From contig CALCNO010000201.1 in the NCBI GenBank assembly GCA_937897615.1, positions 262,564-326,563 on the forward strand: 64,000 nucleotides of DNA. Reading direction: 5' to 3'. This DNA comes from an uncultured Anaerolineaceae bacterium. Lineage in GTDB: Bacteria > Chloroflexota > Anaerolineae > Anaerolineales > Anaerolineaceae. Under the pieces are notes generated by a model. It was not told where the DNA came from, ran no database searches, and saw only the letters and a list, made by a program, of their open reading frames with translations. The position numbers and the translations under genes are program-made. Within the stretch, counting starts at the first letter, position 1. Each line of letters opens with the position of its first letter. Below are positions 24,878 through 33,053 of this stretch, one piece after another.

Positions 24878-24905
24878 ATTCTAACTTGACTAACCAGCCT
24901 GTCAA
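24878..24905 (-). promoter_or_regulatory. Promoter of the nuoB operon
   Basis: Minus strand: perfect TTGACA (24905-24900), 16-base spacer, TAGAAT (24883-24878). It interlocks with the opposite promoter. Confidence 0.75.
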
Positions 24906-24914
24906 GATGATAAT
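24886..24914 (+). promoter_or_regulatory. Promoter of the winged-helix gene
   Basis: TTGACT (24886-24891), 17-base spacer, GATAAT (24909-24914). The two opposing -35 boxes form an inverted repeat TTGAC-N10-GTCAA (24886-24905). Confidence 0.65.
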
Positions 24915-24942
24915 TAAGAAAATATTTTTTTACTTAATACCT

Positions 24943-25470
24943 ATGACCACATCAACCTGTATCCTCGAGTACTTAGCTCACAGCGGCTCCGGCACGGTCG
25001 CCGAGATCGCCCGGGCACTGGATCTTACCAAAGCGGACATCCGCTACAACCTGGCGCCGCTGCTGCGTAACCGCCAGATTGTAGTCGCAGATACAACCCG
25101 GCACATAAGGGGGCGGCCTGCTGCCAGATACACCCTTTGCCATCATCCCAGCGCCGCAAACCTCGAATTCCTGCTCAATGCCCTGTCGGCTTTCGCGACG
25201 GAGCATTTCTCCGCAGAGCAGATTGCAGCTGCAATATGGCAAAAGGAGTTGGTGAAAGTTCCGCCAGAGGCCACGCCGCATACCAGAATCAATTTCAGCA
25301 TCGCCTACTTGAAGGAGCTGGGAGTTAATGCCTCCTGGTCAGCCGGGAGACGCGGCCCACAGGTTTGCGTCGCAATAAATCCATACAAAAATACTGACCC
25401 ACAACCGTATGAGGCAGTTGTGGATCAGTTGATCGGCCTCATCACACGCTATGCGTGTGGAGAGAGCTAG
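24943..25470 (+). CDS. Winged-helix transcriptional regulator (ArsR-like)
   Basis: A 175-residue protein. The N-terminal winged helix includes TVAEIARALDLTKADIRYNL and the wing RGRPAARYTL. The C-terminal half resembles the sensor part of ArsR/SufR-type regulators, with RRGPQVCVAINPYKN, but the cysteines that bind a cluster in SufR are not conserved (Asn and Lys occupy the positions). The start at 24943 follows the predicted promoter with a 22-base leader and no clear ribosome binding site; ATGs further upstream would sit inside the promoter. It is divergent from the nuoB operon and is the obvious candidate to control it. It ends exactly where convergent glmS ends. Confidence 0.75.
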   Translation: MTTSTCILEYLAHSGSGTVAEIARALDLTKADIRYNLAPLLRNRQIVVADTTRHIRGRPAARYTLCHHPSAANLEFLLNALSAFATEHFSAEQIAAAIWQKELVKVPPEATPHTRINFSIAYLKELGVNASWSAGRRGPQVCVAINPYKNTDPQPYEAVVDQLIGLITRYACGES

Positions 25471-27312
25471 TTACTCTACCGTAACGGACTTTGCCAGATT
25501 CCGTGGCTGGTCAACATCCAGCCCACGCAAAGACGCGATGTGATACGCCAGCATTTGCAGTGGGATCACCGTGACCACCGGGCTGAGCAGCCAGGGGCAT
25601 TCGGGCACCCAAATTACTTCGTCCACCAGCGCAGGGGTGCGTTTATCGCCATCAGACGCAATGGCAATCACCGTTCCCCCGCGTGCCTTTGCCTGCTCGA
25701 TCTGGCTGACCATTTTCTCATACCAGGGGTCTTTTGGCGCAATCGCCAGCACCGGCATGTTCTCATCAATCAGGGCAATCGGCCCATGCTTCATCTCACC
25801 AGCTGGATAAGCCTCTGCATGGATATACGAAATCTCTTTCAGCTTCAAAGCCCCCTCATAGGCAATGGGCATGTTAATCCCACGCCCCAGATACAACATG
25901 TCGTGAGTATCCTTAATGTTCTGAGCGATTCTTTCCACTTCCTCTTCGCGATCAAGGCATTTGCCCACTAATTCCGGGATCAGGCGCAGGTCATCCACAT
26001 AGCGTTTGCGTTCTTCAGGGGTAATCACGCCGCGCAGGTCTGCCAGCAGCACCGCCAGCATGTACAGGTCCACCAGAGGCGCAGTAAAAGCCTTGGTAGA
26101 AGCCACGCCAATTTCCGGCCCGGTCTGCATGGAAACATACCCATCTGCAATGCGCATGGCCTGAGAACCAATGGCGTTGACGATTGACCAAACAGTGGCA
26201 CCGTGTTTGCGCGCTTCTTCCACGGCTGCCAGGGTATCGGCGGTCTCGCCAGACTGGCTGATTGCCAGAATCACGGTGTGCTCATCCACGATGGGGTCGC
26301 CATAGCGGAACTCAGAAGCGATCTCATTGGTGGTGGGGACGCGCGCAATGCGCTCCAGAAGAATCCTGCCCACCATCCCGGCGTGCGATGCTGTGCCGCA
26401 GGCAGTAATGATGATTTTTTCAATCTTGCGTGCGCTTTCAGCATTCAGGTGTAATTCAGGCAGCCGAATCGTGCCATTCTCAAAATCCACCCGCCCCGCA
26501 AGGGTATCGGTCAAAGAACGTACCTGCTCGTGGATTTCCTTCTGCATGAAGTGGCGGAATTCGCCCTTCTCAGCCGAAACGGGGTCCCATGCCACCGAAG
26601 AAACCTGCGGCTTGACCAGCGCCCCTTCCAGTGTGGTGATGCTTACTGTGTGCCTGGTGACCACTGCCATCTGGCGAGATTCCAAAAAGATCAAGCGCCG
26701 CGTATGCTCCAGGATAGCCGGGATGTCTGAAGCCACATAATTCTCGTCCTCGCCCAAACCAATCACTACACCGCCAGCATTTCCCACTCGGGCCGCAATG
26801 ATCTTGTCTGGCTCGATGGTGGACATCACCACCACGCCATGTGCCCCCTTAAGCCGGCATAAGGTGCTGCGCACCGCAGATTCAAGGGTAACCTTCGCCT
26901 TCAAGGCTTTTTCAATCAGGTGAACAATCACTTCCGTGTCGGTATCAGATTGGAAGTTGACCCCGTCTTTGGCCAGCTCTTCTTTCAACTCAATGAAATT
27001 TTCCACAATGCCATTGTGGACGACCACCACCTTGCCGGTGGCTCCGAGGTGCGGGTGCGCGTTTCGCGCCGAAGGCTCACCGTGGGTGGCCCAGCGCGTA
27101 TGCCCAATACCAACGCTTCCCTTGATCGGCAGGCTGGAGATGAGTGCCTCCAGATTCGCCAACTTGCCGGCATCACGCCTGACCTCGATGTGACCATCAG
27201 TGAGTACGGCGATCCCTGCTGAATCATAGCCACGATATTCCAATTTTTTTAATCCAGCCAACACAATCGGCGTTGCGTCTTTATCGCCGATATATCCAAC
27301 AATTCCACACAT
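25471..27312 (-). CDS. glmS: Glutamine-fructose-6-phosphate aminotransferase (isomerizing)
   Basis: GlmS makes glucosamine-6-phosphate from fructose-6-phosphate and glutamine, feeding cell-wall precursor synthesis. The 613-residue protein starts MCGIVGYIG, with Cys2 as the N-terminal nucleophile after Met removal; this decides the start at 27312 over an in-frame codon 12 bases upstream, and GGAGGAAC precedes it. The glutaminase domain is about 1-225; two SIS domains follow, with SQSGETADTLAA and the C-terminal PRNLAKSVTVE. A glmS ribozyme lies in the leader, implying feedback by glucosamine-6-phosphate. Confidence 0.97.
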   Translation of the reverse strand: MCGIVGYIGDKDATPIVLAGLKKLEYRGYDSAGIAVLTDGHIEVRRDAGKLANLEALISSLPIKGSVGIGHTRWATHGEPSARNAHPHLGATGKVVVVHNGIVENFIELKEELAKDGVNFQSDTDTEVIVHLIEKALKAKVTLESAVRSTLCRLKGAHGVVVMSTIEPDKIIAARVGNAGGVVIGLGEDENYVASDIPAILEHTRRLIFLESRQMAVVTRHTVSITTLEGALVKPQVSSVAWDPVSAEKGEFRHFMQKEIHEQVRSLTDTLAGRVDFENGTIRLPELHLNAESARKIEKIIITACGTASHAGMVGRILLERIARVPTTNEIASEFRYGDPIVDEHTVILAISQSGETADTLAAVEEARKHGATVWSIVNAIGSQAMRIADGYVSMQTGPEIGVASTKAFTAPLVDLYMLAVLLADLRGVITPEERKRYVDDLRLIPELVGKCLDREEEVERIAQNIKDTHDMLYLGRGINMPIAYEGALKLKEISYIHAEAYPAGEMKHGPIALIDENMPVLAIAPKDPWYEKMVSQIEQAKARGGTVIAIASDGDKRTPALVDEVIWVPECPWLLSPVVTVIPLQMLAYHIASLRGLDVDQPRNLAKSVTVE

Positions 27313-27383
27313 ACGTTCCTCCAAATAGCCAAAATATGGAACAGGAATGTTCTATTGCATGAATTTAGATTGTTGTTTTGTAT

Positions 27384-27524
27384 GGAAAGTGCAAACCCAT
27401 CTGGGTTTGGAGGGCATCCGCTGATCTTTCGATTTTCCCGGCCGTGCCGGTTAACTCCATTCTGCAATGGAGAACCCTCATCCTCGTCAACCAGTATTTA
27501 ACTGGTCCATGCGCTTAGCTTTCC
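27384..27524 (-). ncRNA. glmS ribozyme (glucosamine-6-phosphate-activated self-cleaving riboswitch)
   Basis: Reading leftward, the conserved glmS core is present. The cleavage site A|GCGC lies between 27515 and 27514, followed by TGGACC. A P1 hairpin ACCAGT-TAAAT-ACTGGT runs from 27506 to 27490, then GTTGACGAGG, then GAGGGTT (P2 5' strand, 27479-27473). Next come ATCGAAAGATCAGCGG and ATGCCCTCC, and a P3 hairpin AAACCC/GGGTTT (27408-27393). Compared with the Thermoanaerobacter type there are two extra hairpins (27472-27455 and 27450-27438) in the core, and no evident P3.1/P4. It lies 72 bases upstream of glmS, as expected. A TATAAT at 27575-27570 may be its -10 box. Confidence 0.88.
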
Positions 27525-27595
27525 ACAGCATTTTTTACTTTGCGCGTCACCTCCTTTTTGATAGAATTCATTATAACTGAATATCGGAATTTGAC

Positions 27596-28246
27596 ATGAC
27601 CCTCTCTGAGACCCCCACTACTCAAACCGAAGCTTCGCCCAACAAGAATCGCACTACCACTTTACTGATTGGGATTGTTGCCTTTTTGGCGCTGCTTCTC
27701 ATCCTGGTTCTGGCAAATGCCACCAACATCCAGAGCTTTTTTACTCCCAGCGGTTTTTCCGATTTTAGCACAATGCAGGTGGAAGATGGATTTCACAAGG
27801 TCAGTATTCCCAACGGAAACCACTGGGAAATCTCCTACGAAACCAGCCATGAGGCTATCTTTCAGGGGCTGGTCAAATACAACTATGCCATCCGCGAAAA
27901 AGGTTTCGAAATCCTCACCCAGGATATCCTGGTCACTTCCGGAGATTTCTCTGATCCTCAGCTGGTTTATACAAAAGTTGCTGACCACCACTTTGTTTAC
28001 CGTTTCCGCACCACCCAGGCGGTTGTGGGAACCATCAACCTGCTGCATACCGTCCCGGTGGACGAAGAAGTTCACCAGCAGCTTCTTCAGCTTAAACCCG
28101 GTGATCTGGTGGTGATCAAAGGGTGGGAGATCTATAACCTTAAGGGGTATGATGCTGAAGGAAATTTTGTAGGGGTATGGCAGGACGCCGGCTGTAACAC
28201 CACCCTCATCACACAGGTAGTGGTACTGCCGCCGCAAAACAATTAG
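27596..28246 (+). CDS. Membrane-anchored protein of unknown function
   Basis: A 216-residue protein with a short polar N-terminus (Thr/Pro/Glu-rich), one transmembrane helix at about residues 21-41 (LLIGIVAFLALLLILVLANA) and a ~170-residue domain, probably outside the cytoplasm. The latter half is rich in beta-strand patterns (LKPGDLVVIKGWEIYNLKGYD) and has one cysteine in DAGCNTTLIT. It has no recognised motif. It ends 42 bases before the MFS gene, whose own -10-like TATAAT lies in that gap. Divergent from glmS. Function unknown. Confidence 0.75.
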   Translation: MTLSETPTTQTEASPNKNRTTTLLIGIVAFLALLLILVLANATNIQSFFTPSGFSDFSTMQVEDGFHKVSIPNGNHWEISYETSHEAIFQGLVKYNYAIREKGFEILTQDILVTSGDFSDPQLVYTKVADHHFVYRFRTTQAVVGTINLLHTVPVDEEVHQQLLQLKPGDLVVIKGWEIYNLKGYDAEGNFVGVWQDAGCNTTLITQVVVLPPQNN

Positions 28247-28288
28247 CAACACCGGCGGGCTTGGTATATAATTCACTTTCCGTGCCTT

Positions 28289-29542
28289 ATGATTGACGAC
28301 TCCGCGCCAGAGCAAGGCGAGTTGCTCCAAAAGCAAACTCGCACCAATTTTCGCAACGTACAGGTAGACGCCATCGGCGTTGGCCTGGCCAATGCGGCTG
28401 CACCGTTCCTGCCGGTTTACCTAACCCACCTGGAAGCGACCTCATTTCAAGTGGGCATGCTCACAGCCATGCCGGCCATGACGGGCCTGCTGCTGGCCAT
28501 CCCCCTGGGGCGTTTTCTGCAAAAAAAGTCCAACATCGTCCGCTGGTTTAGCATTGCGCGCCTGCTGGTAATTGCCAGTTATGCGCTAACCGGTATCGCC
28601 AGTTTTTTACTGCCGCGCCAGATACTGATCAATTCAATTCTGCTGATCTGGGCCATCGCCACCCTGCCGCAGACGGTCGTCTCGATCACTTTTTCGGTGG
28701 TGATGAACGCCGTGGCAGGCCCCAATCGGCGCTTTGAGCTGATGACCCGGCGCTGGTCAACGCTGGGCGTTACCACCACTTTGACCGTTCTTGCCCTCGG
28801 ACAAATGCTCGACCGGGTCATCTTCCCGCTAAACTACCAGTTAATGTTCATTGGCATGTCGCTAGGTGGCCTGATCAGCTTCTATTTTTCCAGCCACATT
28901 AAAATCCCGCCGCAGCCGATTCCGGAAAACACACCGGGCAAGTCAATTAAGTCTCAACTCAAAGAGATTACCAGCCTTGTCCTTAAAGAAAAACCCTTTG
29001 TCTCTTTTATGAGCAAGCGCTTCATCTTCTTTGCCGGCAGCGCTATGGCCAGCCCTCTCGTCCCACTTTACCTGGTGCGGGTGGTTGGCGCATCTGATGG
29101 TTGGATTTCCATCATCAATACCTCACAGACCGCCATTCTGGTCATCGGGTATTTTTTATGGACCAATTTTGGCAAACGGCGCGGCACACATCCCGTCCTG
29201 GTATGGACCACCCTCGGCTTGTCACTCTATCCCTTCCTGCTCACACTCACACACTCCACCTGGCAGATCGCCCTCATCGCCGGCTTTGCGGGGATCTTTC
29301 AGGCAGGGTTGGATCTGGTGTTCTTTGACGTCCTCATGCAAACCGTGCCGGTACAATACAGTGCCCTTTTTGTGGGTGTTGCCCAGAGCATGCAATTTCT
29401 TGCCACCATTGTCTCCCCGTTGATCGGCACCTTTATCGCAGATCATTGGAGCCTTCCGGTCGGGCTAATTGTGGCAGCGGTCATCCGTTTTTTGGGTTTC
29501 TTCCTTTTCTTCATCAACAAAGAAAAGCCCGCCAGAGCTTAA
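28289..29542 (+). CDS. Major facilitator superfamily transporter
   Basis: A 417-residue integral membrane protein with about 12 hydrophobic segments in two six-helix halves. It begins with a hydrophilic tail, then FLPVYLTHLEATSFQVGMLTAMPA and the loop-2/3 type GRFLQKKSN. A cytoplasmic central loop (about 205-235, Pro/Lys-rich) precedes the second half. The substrate cannot be inferred. A TATAAT at 28267-28272 lies 16 bases before the ATG. Confidence 0.88.
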   Translation: MIDDSAPEQGELLQKQTRTNFRNVQVDAIGVGLANAAAPFLPVYLTHLEATSFQVGMLTAMPAMTGLLLAIPLGRFLQKKSNIVRWFSIARLLVIASYALTGIASFLLPRQILINSILLIWAIATLPQTVVSITFSVVMNAVAGPNRRFELMTRRWSTLGVTTTLTVLALGQMLDRVIFPLNYQLMFIGMSLGGLISFYFSSHIKIPPQPIPENTPGKSIKSQLKEITSLVLKEKPFVSFMSKRFIFFAGSAMASPLVPLYLVRVVGASDGWISIINTSQTAILVIGYFLWTNFGKRRGTHPVLVWTTLGLSLYPFLLTLTHSTWQIALIAGFAGIFQAGLDLVFFDVLMQTVPVQYSALFVGVAQSMQFLATIVSPLIGTFIADHWSLPVGLIVAAVIRFLGFFLFFINKEKPARA

Positions 29543-29551
29543 CCAGCCTTC

Positions 29552-29580
29552 TTGACATTTCCCGCCCCTGTTCGTAGAAT
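29552..29580 (+). promoter_or_regulatory. Promoter of the glycine riboswitch-gcv operon
   Basis: Perfect TTGACA (29552-29557), 17-base spacer, TAGAAT (29575-29580). Predicted start near 29587, just ahead of the riboswitch. Confidence 0.85.
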
Positions 29581-29597
29581 GGAATCACAATTGAATA

Positions 29598-29757
29598 GAG
29601 AAAACGAGGAAGAGACCATTTTGGCACCGAAGGGGCAAACCTCAAAAGCAAGAGGATGAATCTCTCAGGTAAAAGGACCGCGTTTTTGAACTCTCTGGAA
29701 AGTGCAAGAACACCGATGGGGCAAGCAGCAATGCGACACTCTCAGGTTGATAACAGA
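29598..29757 (+). ncRNA. Tandem glycine riboswitch (two aptamers)
   Basis: Aptamer I has GGCACCGAAGGGGCAA followed by AATCTCTCAGGTAAAAGGAC (about 29600-29682). Aptamer II has AACACCGATGGGGCAAG followed by ACTCTCAGGTTGATAACAG (about 29690-29757). The paired CACCGA-GGGGCAA and CTCTCAGGT cores in each half are the signature of the gcvT-type glycine sensor. The two halves are joined by a short linker containing ACTCTCTGGA. It precedes gcvH and should switch the operon on with glycine. Confidence 0.95.
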
Positions 29758-29790
29758 GCGCGTTAACTCTCTTAACGCGCTTATTTTATT
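29758..29790 (+). terminator. Riboswitch expression-platform terminator
   Basis: A perfect 9-bp stem GCGCGTTAA/TTAACGCGC with loop CTCTC is followed by TTATTTTATT. It lies directly after the P1 strand of aptamer II and before the GGAGG of gcvH. Confidence 0.85.
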
Positions 29791-29804
29791 CTTACGGAGG
29801 AAAA

Positions 29805-30197
29805 ATGAAAACACTTGCGAATCTGAAATACACCAAATCCGATGAATGGGTGCTCGTGGAAGGGAAAACCGCCACAATCGGTGTTACCGATTATGCCCAG
29901 GATCAACTCTCGGACGTCGTTTTTGTTGAGATAACGGTGGATGTGGATGACGCTGTGAAAAAACAGGATCACATCGCCACCATTGAGTCCGTAAAAGCCG
30001 CTGCCGATGTGAACGCACCGGTTTCCGGCAAGGTGCTTGCGGTCAACCAGAAACTGGCCGATTCCCCGGAACAGGTCAACAACGATCCTTTCGGTGCTGC
30101 CTGGATGATCAAACTTGAACTCGCCGACCCTGCCGAATTAACTCAACTGATTGATGCCAAAGCCTACGAGGATTATTGTTCCAGCCGGAGCCACTGA
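29805..30197 (+). CDS. gcvH: Glycine cleavage system H protein
   Basis: The lipoyl carrier that shuttles the aminomethyl group between the P, T and L proteins. In its 130 residues the lipoylated lysine is K64 in ESVKAAADV, and SDEWV and GVTDYAQDQLSDVVFVE are family-typical. ACGGAGG six bases upstream sets the start. Its stop overlaps the gcvPA start by one base (TGATG). Confidence 0.96.
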   Translation: MKTLANLKYTKSDEWVLVEGKTATIGVTDYAQDQLSDVVFVEITVDVDDAVKKQDHIATIESVKAAADVNAPVSGKVLAVNQKLADSPEQVNNDPFGAAWMIKLELADPAELTQLIDAKAYEDYCSSRSH

Positions 30198-31549
30198 TGT
30201 TCATTCCACATACCAAAGAGGAAACAACGCAGATGCTCAAAAGCATCGGCGTTAAGAGTCTTGAGGAACTCTTTGCAGACGTCCCGCAGAAGTACCGTTT
30301 TCCCAAGCTGAATCTGCCGGCTGGCATCACCGAGATGGAAGCCCTGGCAGAGATGAAGGACTATGCTTCCGTCAACGAGACCGTTGAAGATCTGGTCTCT
30401 TTCCTGGGAGCAGGCGCTTACCACCACTACATCCCCGCCGCAGTGGATATGCTCTTGCGCCGTGGCGAGTTTTACACCGCGTATACTCCTTACCAACCAG
30501 AAATCTCGCAGGGGACCCTACAGGCAGTATTTGAATTTCAAACACTGATGGCCAACCTTACCGGCATGGACGTGAGCAACGCCTCGCACTATGATGGCGC
30601 AACCGCCACTGCAGAAGCCGGTGTGATGGCCTACCACAATTATCGCGGCAAACGCCCGCACATCCTGCTTTCAGCTGCGGTCAATCCACAAAACCGCGAG
30701 GTATTGTGCTCTTACCTGTGCGGTTACGCCGATGTGGAGATCGAGACCGTTGGCCTGGAAGCACCTTTGAACTCCACCCCCAATGACCTGATCCCGCATA
30801 TCAGCGACAGCACTTCACTGGTGGTGGTTCAGTACCCGGATTTCTTTGGCCGCCTCTTTGACCTGAGCAAACTTGCCGAAGAAACCCATGCCAAAGGTGC
30901 TCTGCTGGCTGTGGTGACCAACCCCACCGCCCTCGGCCTGATTACCCCTCCCGGTGATTTTGGCGCAGATATTGTCGTTGGCGAAGGACAACCGCTTGGC
31001 ATCCCCCTGTCTTACGGCGGCCCCTACCTGGGCTTCTTCACCACCAAAAAGGAATACGTCCGCAAGATTGCCGGGCGTCTGGTAGGCGAAACAGTGGACG
31101 GTAAAGGCAACCGCGGTTATGTGCTGACCCTTACCGCTCGTGAGCAGCACATCCGCCGCGAAAAATCCACTTCCAACATTTGCACCAATCAGGGCCTGAT
31201 GGCCCTGGCTGCCACCATCTACCTCAGCCTGTTGGGCAAGAACGGCCTCAAACAGGTGGCAAACTTGTGCTATCAAAAAGCACACTATGCCGCCAAGAAG
31301 ATCGCCGAACTCCCCGGATTTGAAGTGGTGTCCAACCAACCTTTCTTCCATGAGTTTGTGGTCAAATGCCCGGTGAGCGCCAAGGAAGTGAATGAATACC
31401 TGCTGGATCAGGACATTCTGGGCGGGTATGAGCTTGCCAAAGCCTATCCCGGCCTGGAGAACCACCTGCTGGTAGCCGTTACCGAGATGAATAGCGCGGA
31501 ACAGATCGACTATCTGGTGGATTGCCTGGCGGAGGTGAATCATGACTGA
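30197..31549 (+). CDS. gcvPA: Glycine dehydrogenase (decarboxylating) subunit 1
   Basis: The N-terminal half of the split P protein, which decarboxylates glycine with GcvPB. The 450-residue product begins MFIPHTKEETTQML and shows GAGAYHHYIPAAVD, TAYTPYQPEISQGTLQ and the TARLQHIRREKSTSNICTNQ-like segment TAREQHIRREKSTSNICTNQ. Starting at 30197 fits the family and the tight overlap with gcvH. It ends inside the first codons of gcvPB. Confidence 0.96.
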   Translation: MFIPHTKEETTQMLKSIGVKSLEELFADVPQKYRFPKLNLPAGITEMEALAEMKDYASVNETVEDLVSFLGAGAYHHYIPAAVDMLLRRGEFYTAYTPYQPEISQGTLQAVFEFQTLMANLTGMDVSNASHYDGATATAEAGVMAYHNYRGKRPHILLSAAVNPQNREVLCSYLCGYADVEIETVGLEAPLNSTPNDLIPHISDSTSLVVVQYPDFFGRLFDLSKLAEETHAKGALLAVVTNPTALGLITPPGDFGADIVVGEGQPLGIPLSYGGPYLGFFTTKKEYVRKIAGRLVGETVDGKGNRGYVLTLTAREQHIRREKSTSNICTNQGLMALAATIYLSLLGKNGLKQVANLCYQKAHYAAKKIAELPGFEVVSNQPFFHEFVVKCPVSAKEVNEYLLDQDILGGYELAKAYPGLENHLLVAVTEMNSAEQIDYLVDCLAEVNHD

Positions 31550-33005
31550 GCCTACGATCTACGAACTTTCTTCAACCGGGCGCGTGGGTGTGCAATTCCC
31601 CAGGCCGGATGTTCCCCTCAGCGAATTACCCAAAGAATTTCTGCGCACCGAACTACCGCTGCCTGAACTCTCCGAGGCAGACGTAGTACGCCACTTCACC
31701 CATCTCTCTTCGCTCAATTACAGCGTGGACACCGGCCTGTATCCTCTGGGGTCCTGCACCATGAAGTACAACCCCAAGATCAACGAAGTGACCGCGCGCC
31801 TTCCCGGGTTTGCCCTCACCCATCCGCTGCAGCCGGAAGATACCATCCAGGGCAACCTGGCGTTGATGTACGATCTGCAGGAGCACCTTAAAGAGATCAG
31901 CGGTTTTGATGCGATTACCCTGCAGCCAGCTGCCGGTGCGCAAGGCGAGTTCGTAGGTGTGAGCATCATCCGCGCGTACCATCGCTTCAACAACGACCTG
32001 AAACGCACCAAAATCCTCATCCCGGATTCAGCGCACGGCACCAACCCGGCCACCTCAGCTATGAGCGGCTTTGAAGTGGTTCCTGTTCCTTCTGATCCCC
32101 GCGGCAATGTGGACCTGGAAACCCTGCGCTCGGTTTGCGATGAGACAGTTGCCGGCCTGATGCTCACCAACCCCAATACACTCGGGCTTTTTGATGAGAA
32201 CGTGCTGGAAGTCATCAAGATCGTTCACGAGGCAGGCGGCCTGGTCTATGGCGATGGCGCCAATCTCAACGCCCTGCTGGGCATTGCCCGCCCCGGCGAC
32301 CTGGGATTTGACATCATGCATTACAACCTGCACAAGACCTTCTCCACCCCGCATGGCGGCGGCGGCCCCGGCTCCGGCCCGGTTGGCGTCACCAAAAAGC
32401 TGGCGGAATTCCTCCCCAGTCCGGTTGTAGAAATGGTGGAAAAAGGCAATGACGAACTTGCACCACTGTACAGCCTGGTGACCCCGCAGCATACCATTGG
32501 GCGGGTTAAATCCTTCCAGGGGCAATTTGGTATGCACGTGCGCGCGTACACCTACATCCGCATGCACGGCCCGGAAGGGCTGCGCAAGATCGCCGAATAT
32601 GCTGTACTCAATGCCAACTACCTGTTATCAAAAGTGCGCAAGGCTTACCATCTGCCGTATGACCGCACCTGTATGCATGAGTTTGTAGTAGAGGGCATGT
32701 GGCCTGATGTGGCAGATATTCATGCGTTGGATATCGCCAAACGCCTGATGGACTACAAATTCCACCCACCCACAAACTACTTCCCGCTGATCGTCCACGA
32801 GGCGTTGATGATCGAGCCTACCGAGACAGAAAGCATGCAAACGCTGGATGCCTTTGCCGATGCGCTGCTCAAAATCGCCGAGGAGGCGCGCACCAATCCG
32901 CAACTGCTCAAAGAGGCGCCGCACGACACCCCCATTGGTCGCCTGGACGAACTGCGCGCAGCCAAGGAACTGGTTTTGTGCTGCTGGCTCCCGGAAGACA
33001 AGTAA
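31542..33005 (+). CDS. gcvPB: Glycine dehydrogenase (decarboxylating) subunit 2
   Basis: The C-terminal half of the split P protein, with the pyridoxal-phosphate lysine K265 in LHKTFSTPHGGGGPGSGP. Also visible is LGSCTMKYNPKINE near the start, typical of subunit 2. Its 487 residues are normal length. It overlaps gcvPA by 8 bases and ends the operon ahead of a strong terminator. The T-protein gene gcvT is not in this operon. Confidence 0.96.
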   Translation: MTEPTIYELSSTGRVGVQFPRPDVPLSELPKEFLRTELPLPELSEADVVRHFTHLSSLNYSVDTGLYPLGSCTMKYNPKINEVTARLPGFALTHPLQPEDTIQGNLALMYDLQEHLKEISGFDAITLQPAAGAQGEFVGVSIIRAYHRFNNDLKRTKILIPDSAHGTNPATSAMSGFEVVPVPSDPRGNVDLETLRSVCDETVAGLMLTNPNTLGLFDENVLEVIKIVHEAGGLVYGDGANLNALLGIARPGDLGFDIMHYNLHKTFSTPHGGGGPGSGPVGVTKKLAEFLPSPVVEMVEKGNDELAPLYSLVTPQHTIGRVKSFQGQFGMHVRAYTYIRMHGPEGLRKIAEYAVLNANYLLSKVRKAYHLPYDRTCMHEFVVEGMWPDVADIHALDIAKRLMDYKFHPPTNYFPLIVHEALMIEPTETESMQTLDAFADALLKIAEEARTNPQLLKEAPHDTPIGRLDELRAAKELVLCCWLPEDK

Positions 33006-33017
33006 AGCAAACCTTCA

Positions 33018-33052
33018 CAAAAAAGCTCCCTCAAACAATGAGGGAGCTTTTG
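33018..33052. terminator. Bidirectional intrinsic terminator between gcvPB and alaS
   Basis: AAAAGCTCCCTCA pairs with TGAGGGAGCTTTT around the loop AACAA, with A- and T-runs on the flanks. Confidence 0.92.
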
Positions 33053-33053
33053 C

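Noticed and set aside
27313..27520. T-box or other tRNA-sensing leader upstream of glmS
   Set aside because: No specifier loop or T-box sequence; the glmS ribozyme core is clearly present.
27473..27558. Possible leader peptide after GGAGGTGA in the glmS leader
   Set aside because: The only ATG frame is 15 bases from the purine run and overlaps the ribozyme cleavage site; the ribozyme explains the conservation.
29630..29760. tRNA-like folding in the gcv leader
   Set aside because: The repeated CACCGA-GGGGCAA and CTCTCAGGT cores identify a glycine riboswitch; no T-loop or acceptor stem.
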